DNA of 64,000 nt from Patiria miniata (lineage: Eukaryota > Echinodermata > Asteroidea > Valvatida > Asterinidae): assembly GCF_015706575.1 (NCBI RefSeq), contig NW_024037074.1, forward strand, positions 19,271,334 to 19,335,333, written 5' to 3'. The number at the start of each line of letters is the position of its first letter. Position 1 is the stretch's first letter. Below the pieces are notes generated by a model. That model saw nothing but the letters and a program-made list of their open reading frames with translations. It was not told where the DNA came from and ran no database searches. A program made the translations under genes and the position numbers. Of this stretch, positions 20,291 to 32,435 are shown one piece after another.

Positions 20291-23270
20291 ATAGACCCTT
20301 GCATGGTGTGCAAGGGGACATTCCATAGACTAACCCCCCCCCCTCCCCTCGCCGCCCTCAAAGAACTTATAGCTCAAAATGAAAAACTAGTTAACCATGA
20401 AATAGGGACAAAATAGGAGCCATTAAAGGGACATATTGGAGAATAGTTGAGGATTTTTTTAGACGATGTCAAAAACGTTGTGGAAACACTTTGCATGTGT
20501 TTTGAAAACCTTTTTTTATATATAAAGATACGTTTATTTTTTTAAATTTTTTAATCTGAGGAGTACTAACAATTGTTTATCTCCTTGAACTTTTATTCTC
20601 TGCAAGGCTTTGTGTAAACCTAAATTACTACTGTTTTTTTTTTCGGCTAAAAGCTTCTGGCGCTATTAATTTCTCATCAAGTCACTCACTTGTACCCTGA
20701 GGATTGTTTTTCTTCATCTATCAAGAAAAGTAGAAAGCAAAAGGTCATGTTATGGTTATAGTTGTTGGCTGTTTGTTTTCATTTAGACTTGAATTATATC
20801 AGTCGGAGGCAGAGTGTTTAATGGTTATTTACTCAGCGCAGTGGGCCAGTGGGACAATCTCACATCACAGCTTGATGTTCGTGCCTTTTTACTTGCCGAA
20901 CCAAGGCCACAAAATGTCTTCATATTTTATTTTTATTTGAATGCCAGTGACAGCTACTTGTGTGTTCCACATACATGTACACAGTGGAGGATTTGTGGAA
21001 CTTCAACATTGTGAAAAAAGGAGGGGAGGGGGGTATATATGTTTCTAACCTAGTGATCCAAGCGAGAGGTTTGGGGAAAATCTTGTCAAAAAAGGCCTGA
21101 AAATGAATGAAGTCCTGCTTTGTTTATACATAGTTTATACATATATTATGCCAGCAACCCCGAGCTCCGGCATGGTCTGGTGTCTTTGTGCCATTCTCAC
21201 CCATTGTGAACAATGTATTGGTGCTGAGCTTCTCTTACGTAACCCGAATCATGTGTTTAACAACAGTGTCTTTGGTCTGGAGAATTAAAAGATAGAATGT
21301 GCCAAGCATTCTGAGCAAGTCAGTGTACCAGATGTTTTTCAAATTTAAATCCCAAAGGGTAAAGGCTACTCGCAAATGGCTTATTGATAACATGTGATTT
21401 GGGAAAATGTAAATGAATTGAACTTCTGAGTGTCTTTCTTTGCACAGTGTATATTTTAGTGACGGCACAGAGTTGACGACGTGCGAAAACCGTCAGGATG
21501 CATATTCCAAATTGAATTCATTGATCTTAACACCTAAGGCTATTTACGTAGCGTTCACACAACACAGATTTAATTAAATGTGGATTATATTCTTCCCCGG
21601 CCTTTTACTAATATTAGCAGAGCGTGAAGCTTTAAAAAAAAAATGAATAAAAAGTTCCAGCACGTCCGGTAATTTTTACTACGTGTTCTCTGGTGCCCCA
21701 GCCTTGACTTGCCCACATTAGTCAAGGGTGGTTGCTGCAAATGCAATCGTCGATTAGTCTTTTAACACCTTGGTTTGGACTGCTCGGGAATAATATCTGT
21801 TGTACTGGTTAAAATGGTTGTTAGGGAAAATTGTTGCAGGGAAGAAAAAGAACATCCTTGGGTATACAGATGTTTTGACACCTCTGCAGCGGGGCGATTG
21901 TGAATAAATTGACTCGAACGACAGCAGATATTTTTTTTGCGGCTGGCAAGTTGAGTGTGACCAGGGTGTGAAATTAGTGCAACTTGAAAAGTCGCACTGA
22001 TGACTGATGCATGTCTCTTTGAAAAGGCATTTTCGGTAAGGAATAGTTTGCTTGTTTTGCTTTTTTTTTTTTAATTGAATATATATGGGTCATTTTATAA
22101 TTTTTTCCTGTCCCTGTTGCCTCTGAACTTTTTAATTTGCTGCTCTTTTATTCAAACTAGTCTCATTTGTAGGGTAGTTAGTTTGCTTTAATAGTGGGGG
22201 AATGGGCATTAAGAAGTGCATAAAGAATTTTCAAAATGGTGCATGTCGGATATAACAGGAACAGGAAAAAAAGTGGATCTGAAATTTATAGCATGACTGA
22301 TGTGTAAATACTTTGTATACCCAGCAAACAATTCAAAGGCGAAGGAAGTTGGACAGAATGTAGGGAAAAAAGTGCTTTACATGCAGCTAAAAACATAAAC
22401 ATAATGCTAACAGAACATTTGAACAAAAATTCACTATTATTTGAAGGTTTCACCCTTTTCAAGATACTCTCTCTTAAATTGCAAGTTCTTCTCTGACTGC
22501 TTGCAGTCAGTTTATAGAGGAATTAAGTAGTTACTACACCCCTTTTGTGTTACGTCAATAAGTTGAAAGCTTTGTTTCACACGCAAGTTTGCAGTTCACA
22601 AACTTGAAGTGATTCTTCGCCTTTTGCTCTGATCTCCAGACCTCTTCATGTGTTGCCACATTATCGTATTATGTGGAGCCAACTCAACAGACTAGAAATG
22701 TTTGCCCTCTTGAAGTGACTGAGGGCAACCAACAACATATTAAACCCTTGAGGGTCTTTACCTTAATCTGTGGGCACACAATCCCGCCTTTCTGCGGTTC
22801 CTTTTGTTGGTCTGGCTGGGCTCGTAACCCGCTCCTGAGTCCCGGATTTATTTTCAAGGGCCAAGTGTGTTGAGGGCATTAGGACACAATTATATGGGTT
22901 TATTGTGTGCTGGAATGAGGTAATCTTGCTTGTAGCGCAGTTAATTGGTGTGGACACTTTTGAGCCGAATAAAGGGTGCGTGACTCTCCACTGATTCCAA
23001 CGTCACACTTTGAATGTTGGTGGGCTTGTGGAATGGTAAATGTACCCCCCTCCCCCCCCCCCAACAAAAAGGAGGAAAAGATTAAATACTCTATTTCATT
23101 GGGTGTGTACTAGAAACTATTCAATCAGTTGATACAAAACACTCCTGTTTTGCAATTGTATTTTGTTTTGACATGAAATTTTGCCGTCGTCAACAAATGA
23201 CACGGTGTCTCGGAATGTAATTATGTAAGGGTAATTCTAGCATTATGTATTTTATGGCAGAGCCAAGGTT
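20291..23270. other. Non-coding stretch
   Basis: AT-rich, with C runs at about 20334 and 23052 and a T-rich tract near 22060. No exon has both splice signals and an open frame. The interval 21470-21740 looks unique. Confidence 0.4.
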
Positions 23271-23274
23271 TAGT

Positions 23275-23485
23275 TGTGAGCTTTTAAGAGCCCAGTAAAT
23301 AAACCTGAAAATGTTTTTTTTTCCCTCCAAAATCGTGTACATCCATCATCTAGTAATGGTCAAGGAGATTACAGACTAGGAGTTTTGGATCTTTTCTCTG
23401 AATCATTAATTAGATATCATAGTTAATTGGCTCTGTGAAGGACATTAGACTACCTTACACAACACTGGAATTGCCCTTAATTAAG
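23275..23485. repeat. Dispersed homologous pair, copy 1 (partner 53270-53450)
   Basis: Shares GAGC-CAGTAAATAAAC-TGAAAATGT, then ATCTAGTAATGGTCAAGGAG, ACAGA, ATATCAT-GTTAATTGG and a CTGGAATTGCCC/CTGGGACTGCTCC block, in the same order. It is non-coding. It could be a repeat or a duplicated conserved non-coding element. Confidence 0.5.
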
Positions 23486-26030
23486 CTAGTTAGAATTAAG
23501 GAATTATAGAAAATGGTTCCTGTACATATTTTCACTTTTCAGTTATTTTACACAGGGGGTTGCGTTTGAGATCTTTGGACATTTTTCAGCAGGATAAAGA
23601 AATCCGAACAACAAAGTTTGTGCCAGAAATACCTATGGCTTATCCACTGTGCATGGTGTTCTTGTGTAAGCCTATACGTAATGATTTAATTGCTTACAGC
23701 CTTAGGACCGTGCAGACTGAGAGGAGTGACCCGCGGGCGTTGGGTTTAACCGTAGACCCCCAAAAAACCTCAGACGGTATAGCTTCATTTCCTAGCCAGA
23801 GTGCAGCTTTGGAAGGACAATATCCTGCTAGCAGTGTGGGTTTAATCTATGAGCGGTCATTTCACTGGCGTCTGCGGCGTTGAACATCGGACATTGTAGT
23901 TTTGAGGTGGGGTAGGGGAAGACGTCGCGGGTAAAAGAAAAAAAACATGAAAAAGTGCATATTCGAGGGATATCCTGAAGTCGGTGATGGCCTAATGAAG
24001 TACAGATTTTTTTTTTTTTGCACGAGTTGCATTCAGCTTTGGAAAATAAAGTTATGCCGGTGAAACGTGTAGAGAGGGAGAGTTGTAATTTTGTATTGAG
24101 GAAAAGGTAATTGAGATCCGTTCCAGGATGGCATTCCAGAGTCATGCTGACCCAACTCAAGTGGAGCTGATTAGATTTTGGTTTGAGACAGGCATATTTT
24201 ATGTATTAATTTTCCATTCATAAATACCCAAGACAGTTTACCCATTCCTATTGGTCGAGAGCCCTTCACGTGGGTGGTTGTAAACGGTTGATAACACACC
24301 AGCTGGCTGGTTTTAAACACTTTTCCGGTGTTTTTTTTTGGACTCCTTATCTTCACTTAGGCATGAGCAATACCACCAATGAGTCCCTTTTTTAGGGACC
24401 AAAATTCACACTACAAGTCCGGAACCGCTGCGTTCTGTGCCACATCGCGCAGTACGCACCACGCATGCGCCAATCTCCATATAAGGAGATTTTGAGTAAT
24501 ACTCACGAGAGGCACATACCAAAACATCTAAGCTAGAGGGGTACATTGTAAACATGAAGTAAACTTGTTGAGCAAACTTGTTGGAAATTTATAATTTTTG
24601 ACTTGACTTTTGACCCAAAGCCTTCGGCTCGGGTCATTATGCTGCGTCCAGGTCCCAAGCTGGTTATAGAAGTACTTGTTTAAAACCGGTCTAAAAGCAC
24701 ATATGGCCTATTCCCTTATTTACGAGTCCTTTAAAATGACCGCAACGGTGGATCGTTTGTCAAAGTTACTCTAAACTGTTTTAAATGCGTAACTTTTCAT
24801 GTAGTTAATTCAAATCCAGCAATAATTTTGTTCAGCATGATTTCTTGAACAAGAGAGTCTGACATAAGTGTTGTCCTATTTATCATAGGCTAAACTCATT
24901 TATTAGTAAACTACAGAAAGAGCTTAAAGATGCATACCCTACAAGATTGTGTGGTTTGTTTTGTTTAAACGGAAACAAAGTTCAGCCAATAGTTGAAGAA
25001 ATAATTCAATACATTTAAACGTCAGTGGATTTTGTCGTTCTATGTCTCATTCAAATCAAACTTGAAAAACTTTTATATTTCTAGGAAAATAGCAATTGCA
25101 AAAACTAAACAGTAACGAATCACCAAAGTTTCAGTACCTTGAAGCCTATGTTACATGTAAGTGCCAATGCGTACCCTGGTCTCCTCGCTAAACCCAGGAT
25201 GTCTCAAATTTCAAGGTGTTTCCTCGCACCTTTCATCACGAGTTGAGGTGTGGTGATAAACCTGCGGCTCATTTGGCTAACCTGTGAAAAGTTTCCCAAC
25301 GCTACACTCATTTGGGTATGTACCTTGTTTCAATCCATCCGTGACGATGAAATGGGATACTAAGTACAATGAGAGAGAAAAAAAGGAATCGGAATCGAGA
25401 TAAAAATGATGTTGGGGGGAAAAAGGGCAAACGTCCAGGGAGAAAGGATGTGGGAAATTCGGAGGACTTTCTTTTTAATTGTTAGGAAGGATGGCTGATA
25501 AGAAGCATGCATAGGCAATAAATGCATGCTCTTGTCTTTCTCCTTTTGGGTTAATGTTGAAGCAGTTTTTTCCAAACCTTGTTAAGCACTTGTTGGCTAG
25601 ATGTTCTTTTCATAAAATATAGGTCATGGGGTAAAGGCATACATGTATGTATTTGATCAATAATACGTTGACCAGATTTCTCCAGTGATTTTATTTCAGT
25701 GCTGGGTAGTATTTGAGTGATTGTGTGATTTGTTTTGGAAGCGTGGCGAGTTTACAGTTGGAAGTAGCATGGAGGTGGTTAATTTTTAGTTGAAGAATTT
25801 CAGTTGGTTTATTAAAGCTAAACTTGTTGAACATTTCAGAATGAACTGTGCAGAAAAGGTTTAATTTTTATTGGAAGATTTAAGCGTGGATGGACAAGGC
25901 ATATAAATGATAGATACGAATTCATAGCGTTAGAGATGTTCAGCATTAAATATCATGGGATCTAAAGGGCTTTATACACTGTCCAAAAACTCCCTGTTGG
26001 CAGTAGTGGATCAAGAGGGGAGTGGAGAGG
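23486..26030. other. Non-coding stretch
   Basis: No supported gene. A 107-codon plus frame at 23560-23883 has no splice support or recognisable motif. At 24400-24500 a GC-richer patch has CATGCGC and CCATATAAGG words and might be a weak promoter. Confidence 0.35.
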
Positions 26031-26084
26031 GCGTCCCCAGGCCCGGTTTATCCAATATGCACAGTAGGCACTGTGCCTAGGGCC

Positions 26085-26170
26085 TACGAAAAATTTGGGG
26101 CCTACGAAAAATTTGAGGGCCTACAAAAAATTTGGGGCCTACGAAAATTTGAGGGCCTACAAAAATAGCA
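26085..26170 (+). repeat. Short tandem repeat GGCCTACGAAAAATTTG
   Basis: Four to five copies of a unit of about 20 bp (GGCCTACGAAAAATTTGGG, with A/G variants). The array is flanked by a TGCCTAGGGCCTACG word that reappears at about 26280, so it sits inside a larger repeat at about 26035-26310. Confidence 0.75.
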
Positions 26171-26530
26171 CAGTGTGCCAACAGGCTTTTACTGATATCA
26201 GTTTGGCCTGTCTTGTTTAGTACATCAACATGAAATTAGTGCTGGTGCCTAGTGCGGAGTAGGGTCTACGAAACACTGGTGCCTAGGGCCTACGCAACAC
26301 TTAATCCGGTCCTGGGCGTCCCATCCCCCCTCTCGGCCATGACTGAAATTGTTTCACGTAAGGCAATTTTTCACCGTGAGAGAGCCCTTCCACCCCCACC
26401 CCCCCCCCAAACACCCTCAGCCCTCCCCCAACACCCTTAGCCCTCCCCCAACACCCTTAGCCCCCCCCCCCCCCCCCCATGGCAGTAACTTCTCTGGATC
26501 TGCTCTTGGTTGGACTTGCATGGGTCCAAC

Positions 26531-27405
26531 ACATGCTGATAGGCTCATCATCTTTTGTTTGTAGTACATTGAAGTTTGTCACCAAGCCCGTGCTTACTTA
26601 TTGTAATGGGCTTTAAGTTAGAAAACTGATTATTTTTCTCTAGAAACTTCCACTGTGGAGAGAAAGATCTGCAAAGTTTCCGGCCAGGCCTTGTGTCATA
26701 GAGCTTTCAGCTGGGAGCTTATTATGACGAACTATTTTTGAAAATGCTTTAATTTGTACAAAAATCCTGTTTCACTGTCGTTACATATGACTTGTTCTTC
26801 ATGCGTGATTGACACATACCTGTCAATCCAAGTGGGGCCAAATGTCTGTCAGTTTTCTGTTTTGAAATTGTAAAGCCTGAAAGGATTTCAAGAGAGTTTA
26901 GTCATGCACTCAACAACATGACGCCATCATTCTTCAAACGTCCGGTTTGGTCAGGTGGTTACATTGAATATGATCCTTAAAAAAATACAATAAAATTGAA
27001 TATGATCTTTTAAAAAAAATACAATAAAATTGAGTTTTGTTTTGTAGATTTTTTTCCAATTGTGTTTTTTTGTTTGTCTTGCATGGAATGATGAACATGT
27101 AGCTTTATACGGTGAGTGCAGAAGTACAAGAACCAGGATCTAAAGTGAGTAACACAAAACAAAAAATGAGGAAGAATGATATCAACCTATTGAAAATGCT
27201 TTATGATTGAATAAACTTTAGTCAACAAATTGCATTCAAATAATATTCTTCCATGTACATGTATTTTAGTGGTTATGCAGTTGGAAAATAAAACAAAATT
27301 GAAAGGGACAGTTCAAAACAGCACATCCCATGTAACTTTGTCAAGTTATGTAGAGAATGATCGTTGATATGAATGGAGTCAGGTTGATCATGAGTGGAGT
27401 CGACT
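26531..27405 (+). repeat. Segmental duplication, copy 1
   Basis: About 875 bp collinear with 27503-27735 plus 29556-30196. Shared blocks include CATGCTGAT-GGCTCATCATC, GAAGTTTGTCACC, GGGCTTTAAGTTAGAAAA, GTCGTTACATATGACTTGTTC, TTGACACATACCTGTCAAT, GGTGGTTACATTGAATATG, CAGTTGGAAAATAAAACAAA and TTTGTCAAGTTATGTAGAGA. Non-coding. Confidence 0.75.
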
Positions 27406-27502
27406 GCTATGCTAATCGTTGTATACCTAATTTTGGCAACGGTGTGCGCGCGTGACGCGCAGAACTCTAGACTGTGCGCCACGCGCTTGCAACTAGCACT
27501 TC

Positions 27503-27735
27503 ACGCATGCTGATTGGCTCATCATCATTTGTTTGTAGTACATAGAAGTTTGTCACCGAGCCCGTGCTTATACTTTTTGTAATGGGCTTTAAGTTAGAAA
27601 AGTGATTATTTTTCTTTAGAAACTTCTAGTTCTACTGTAGAAGAGAAAGATCGGCAAATTTTCCAACCATGCCTTGTGCCACAGAGCTGTCAGCTTGGAG
27701 CTTATTATGACAAGAACTATTTTTTGGTTCTTGAC
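27503..27735 (+). repeat. Segmental duplication, copy 2, left part
   Basis: Matches the first about 210 bp of copy 1, then breaks off at GAACTATTTTT. The alignment resumes at 29556. Confidence 0.72.
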
Positions 27736-29555
27736 CTTATTTCTTCTGGCAAGAATTCTCGAGAGGGCCACTTACATACTCTGTTGTAGATGTCAAGGTT
27801 CGTGTCAATAGGTTTTTTTGTTTTGCCTGCATGAGGGCAATTTGTTTGTTTAAAACTGCAAATTGTGATTAGTATACAAGCTTTGCCTGCAACAATTTCT
27901 GGGCAAACTTGTAACAAATGTACTTCCATGCTGTCAGCTCTTTTGGGTTCAGGGTTTAGAATGAAAAGGGGGGGGGGATTTTTGAGTAGTATTTATGAGT
28001 AGTATTTATGATAATGTCAACTTCAAAGAGGGGAATGGAGGAATTGCAGCAAAATATAAACCTGTGTAGCATCTGACATTTTTAGGAAAAACGAATGCCT
28101 CATTTTAGTTTTCATATTTTTTTGTGCCCCAAAATATGTACCTGATTTTAATAATACTAATTTTCAAAGATGGCTACTGGCCTTTCTCTGTGATTGCTGC
28201 ATGCATTTTGCAAATGCAATGGCTTTTAGACTCTTTCCTTGACATGTCATCTTTGTGCCAGACATAATGTCAGCCACTTTAGTCATTGTTTCAATTTTTT
28301 TTAAATTAAAATGAAGAGAAGAGTGTAATTTGAAAATCTGTTGAGGAGATTTAAAAATGTCAGAATCCTCATATAAAGGCTCTTTAACACAATCAAATAT
28401 CGCCATGTTGGACCCGAGTATCCTCAAGATTTTCTGGAAACCCTTCCAAACACTGACCGGAAGCCAACGCGGTCTCTACTCGGGTAAAATTCAACCTCGG
28501 TTGGGACCAGGGCAGTGAGTCCTTTGACTCTGTTCCCTGGTTGAAAATCAACAGCCAACCCACGTACAAATCCAATACTTGTTGATTTTTCTCCTTTTAA
28601 ATATAGAAGTCAAGAGCTGATAACAAATCATAAGTTAATAAATCCGATTACCTAATTAAAAACTCTGATTTACGTAGTACCTACAAAAGGTAAATTTCCT
28701 TTCCCTATCATTTTTTAAATCCTAAGCTTTGACTCATGATAAGGGGGCAAATCTCTGGAAAGATACATACATTGGAAGTTATACCAAGGTATACGCGGGT
28801 GCTAGATTATGGGTTCGAACTGCTTGCGTCTCTAGTGTGACCAAAAAAGAAAAACTGTCTCTACTGGAGCTTGGATGGTGACCATCATGTCAACAGTTGT
28901 ATTGAGCGATTATTTATTTGCCCAGGTTACCAGGGTGAAGTACTTATGAGGCAGAGGTGCAGATAAGCCTCCTCAAAGATGAGAAAAGGGCAAAATGTCA
29001 TATTTATAAAACAAATAAGTGGACCGGTTGCCGGGGATGGGGGATGGCGGGGTCGTTTATTGGTGTAAGCAAACACTATCAGATAAGGTAGCTTACATCT
29101 AGTGACACAGGAATGGCTGTTGTAAAGGTAATTTGTCTGTCAGACTTTTGACAGTTTATAATAGTGAGAAGTTTTGTGACTGGTTTATTTGGGTATTTAT
29201 GAGAGTACCTTCCTTTCGCAAAAGTCTGATTGTGTCAGGTAATGAGCAGATGTATGATGAAAGTGGAATGGACATTTCATTTGAGGAAAAAAAGAACAGG
29301 TGGGATGGAATTTGCATCTGGGAGATGAATATAACATGTTCGGTTTTCCCTTCACCGACATATTTTTTCTTTTAATTGCTAAAAAACAGTAATGATTAAA
29401 CTTTTTTTTTATCTCACCCTTTACAAATAGAGAAATGATCTGTCAAGCAACAATTGAATTGGGTTTTGAAAAGTTAATTATTTTTTTTTCAAAAGAATTT
29501 TAGAAAAAAAAATAAAATTATAATGTAATTGGAAAGTACATGTATGCACACTGAT
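27736..29555. other. 1.8 kb present only in copy 2 of the duplication
   Basis: Either an insertion in copy 2 or a deletion in copy 1. No terminal repeats or coding region were found at its edges. It contains a small direct repeat, GAGTAGTATTTAT, twice at about 27985-28010, and a unique GC-richer patch at 28410-28570. Confidence 0.5.
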
Positions 29556-30196
29556 GAGGATGTGGTAATGCTTTCATTTGTACACAAAATATATTTGACT
29601 GTCGTTACATATGACTTGTTCTCCATGCCTGATTGACACATACCTGTCAATTCAAGTGGGCCACATATTTGTCAGCTTTCTTTTTTGAAATCATAAAGCC
29701 TGAAAGGATATATCAGAGAGTCCAGTCATGCAGTCAACACCAGGTTCTACACCGCCGGACAAGCTTTATGTTTATATGACGCCATAAGTTCCGGTTTGGT
29801 CCGGTGGTTACATTGAATATGTTCCCAAAAAAGATATTTTTTTAATTTAATTTTTGTTGGTAGTTTTTTTTTTCAACCACGTTTTTGTCCTTTTTTTGCA
29901 TGGGATGAACATGTAGCTTAGGGTTTGTCAATGCAAAAGTACAAGTACATTGTACCAAAACAAAAAATGATAAAAGAATAATATCAACTATAACTACAAA
30001 TGCTAGTAAAGCATGATTAAACTTCCATTCAAATCAGATTCGTCCATGTACATGTATAAGTGATTATTCAGTTGGAAAATAAAACAAAATTGATATGGAC
30101 GGTTTAAACAGCTCATGTACATGTATGTAACTTTGTCAAGTTATGTAGAGAATGATCATTGATATGAGTGGAGTCAGGTTGATCTTGAGGGGAGTC
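29556..30196 (+). repeat. Segmental duplication, copy 2, right part
   Basis: Collinear with about 26750-27400 of copy 1. It ends exactly where the SINE at 30197 begins, so the SINE interrupted or truncated this copy after the duplication. Confidence 0.72.
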
Positions 30197-30465
30197 GAGT
30201 CAGGTTGGTGTAGCGGTACTTTCCTCGCCTTCCACCGCTGTGTCCCAGGTTCGATTCCTGCCTAGACCAACATGTGGACCGGGTTTTCAGTCCCAACCTG
30301 ATTCCCTGGGTTCTCCCCAGAATATTCTTCTGGGGTTTTCCTCCCACCTCTAAAACGGTAATTTCTTCTCATTGTCTTTCTCTCTACAGGTTTTTTTCAG
30401 GCTTGCGAGCTACAGAGCCTAGAGCATTACCAGAAATAATTAATAATGATAATGAGATGTGTGGA
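30197..30465 (+). mobile_element. tRNA-derived SINE, plus copy
   Basis: A box TGGTGTAGCGG (30206-30216) and B box GGTTCGATTCC (30248-30258) with tRNA-like spacing. The tRNA-unrelated body contains CCCTGGGTTCTCCCCAGAAT, GGGGTTTTCCTCCCACCTCT and AGCCTAGAGCATTACCAG, ending in AATAATTAATAATGATAAT. A second copy lies inverted at 49618-49887. Confidence 0.82.
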
Positions 30466-30514
30466 GTTAGTCAGTAATGAGATTGTTATTGCAAAATCTG
30501 TATCTGTATCTGTT

Positions 30515-31340
30515 AGCTTCTGTACAAATGCCTGGTGTGGCTATCGCGTACAGCCTCATGGTGTATGTATGAGGATAACTGCCAGAAACACCGGGGCAAA
30601 CCCCTTCTCTTAGCGATAAGTGTTTGCTGGGTTCTTTTACTTGCATTTATACAACACACGGGATCTACAGCTTTATGTCCCATCCGAAGGACAAAGCAAT
30701 AATGGTTAAAGGGAATATACATCATTTGCTTTTGCTGTAATTTTCAGAAATGGATGGAATTGGGGGGTTGGAAATATAAAGCAAATATAGTTTCACTGAC
30801 TTTTTGGAGGTTTTGGGTTCGAAAATGCTATAAAAACCAAGAAAAACGATCATTTTCCTGTAGTCTGGTTCCCTGACTCCATATAGGAAGAAACATAGCA
30901 GTTTACATACATTGGGGAATTGTAAGGTCAGGGAACCAGTCTAGCTGGCCCGTACCCGTTCATAGGTTTGTAATCGATTGCAAACAAGTGCAATGGTCAA
31001 TTGGGGCCTGTATTTGAAAAAAAAGCCAGTTGTTTCCAACGCTGATCGGCCGATCAGCGTTGGAAATTGATACAAAAATACCACTTTTCTTGAAAATGAC
31101 AGTATACCAGGTGCCATAATTTTACAGGATGCTTTAGACTGTCATTTACCAACATCCTATTAAGGTATTTCGCAAAAACTTGGTAGTTTTATTTTTCGAT
31201 GTTTGCAAATGTTGTATATTCCCTTTAAGTACTTTGCTCAAGGGCACAAGTGTCCGGGCCTGGGCATGAACCCACGCCACTGTTGCCTCTGAAACACCAG
31301 AGCATGAGTCCAGTGTTTTTAACTGCTAGGCCATCTCACC
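30515..31340 (-). mobile_element. tRNA-derived SINE split by a TTAA element
   Basis: The minus-strand head at 31225-31340 has the A-box-like TGGCCTAGCAG and B-box-like GGTTCATGCCC. The body continues across the inserted element to 30709 and down to about 30515 (CTTTATGTCCCATCCGAAGG, GCAGTTATCCTC on minus). The inserted type A element at 30706-31228 separates the two parts at a TTAA. Confidence 0.65.
30706..31228 (+). mobile_element. Type A TTAA element, copy 1 (nested in a SINE)
   Basis: 523 bp with ends TTAAAGGGAATATACA and TGTATATTCCCTTTAA, so inverted termini of about 16 bp plus an inner CATTTGC/GCAAATG match. A perfect 34 bp palindrome lies at 31033-31066. No coding capacity. Collinear with 31739-32250 and, inverted, with 54926-55431. 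The TTAA at both ends fits a piggyBac-type target duplication. Confidence 0.82.
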
Positions 31341-31738
31341 AAAATATCATGTATTTTGATCAAAGGATTTGCACTTTCAAAATCCTGTTGATGCTCATTT
31401 GTATTTCTATTTAATTGCCCTTGTAATCCCTCTACACCCTTACCACAACAAAAAAAGTTAATAAAGTGGTCTTTTGAAAACATCTGTTTTTGCCCCCTGG
31501 CATTATCTGACTCGAAAGGTTTGAGCCAATTGCTCTTTACCATCAAGAGAGAATCAACGATGGCTAAAGCCCCCACAGGAAGAAAAACCGTTCCGCTGTG
31601 TGACTCTGACTCTAATAAAAGTTCCTTATTATATTGGAAGGAAGTTTGAATATGGGTCATTCTGTACATGTTGGGTCCACTTTTTTTCCTGTCTCTGTGT
31701 CAGATGATCTGACATCTATGATTTTTGTAAGTCTGATG

Positions 31739-32250
31739 TTAAAGGGAATGTTTAACATTTGCTTTTGCTGCTATTTTCAGAAATAAATGGATTTGGAGGA
31801 TGAGTATGTTTTTTGCAAATATTGTTGAAATGACTTGTTTCACGTTTTGGGCTGGTAGATGCTGGAAAAACCAAGAAAAACAATCATGTTCTTGTAGTCC
31901 GGTTCCCCGACCCCACTTAAGATGAAACGGAGCAATTTAGAGACTTTGGGGAATTGTAAGGTCAGAGAATCAGTCTAGCAGGCTTGTACCCCTTCACAGG
32001 TGTGTAATCAATTGCAAAAAAAAACGCGGAATAACTAATTATGAATAGGAGCAGTTTTTGAAAAAAAGCCAGTAATCTCCAATGCTGGTCGGCCGACCAG
32101 CGTTGGAAAAATACTATTTTTCTTGAAAATGACATCACACCAGGAGCCACGATTTTACAGGATGTCATTCCTTAACAATCTAGCAAGGTATTTTGTGATA
32201 ATTTGATCATTTCGTTTTGTGATGTTTGCAAATGTTGTATCTTCCTATAA
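31739..32250 (+). mobile_element. Type A TTAA element, copy 2
   Basis: 512 bp, the same orientation as copy 1 and only 510 bp away. The left end is TTAAAGGGAATG and the right end is worn (TCTTCCTATAA). It carries the palindrome in a variant form at 32078-32107. Confidence 0.78.
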
Positions 32251-32435
32251 TGCAGTCGTCCTCGTGAAGTGATTATGAATAGCAATCTACATACCCAACG
32301 AATACAAATTCGTTTGGAGTTATTTCTTAATGAGGCTTGAATGACAAAGTACTAAGGTAACAAAAAAAGTGTCACACCTTGGACCCTAAATTAGAATGAC
32401 CCATGTAAAAATGACGTTTTGCATAAGGAATCAAG

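Noticed and set aside
26349-26564. Proline-rich plus frame
   Set aside because: Created by C runs and CACCCTCAGCC-type repeats; no splice support.
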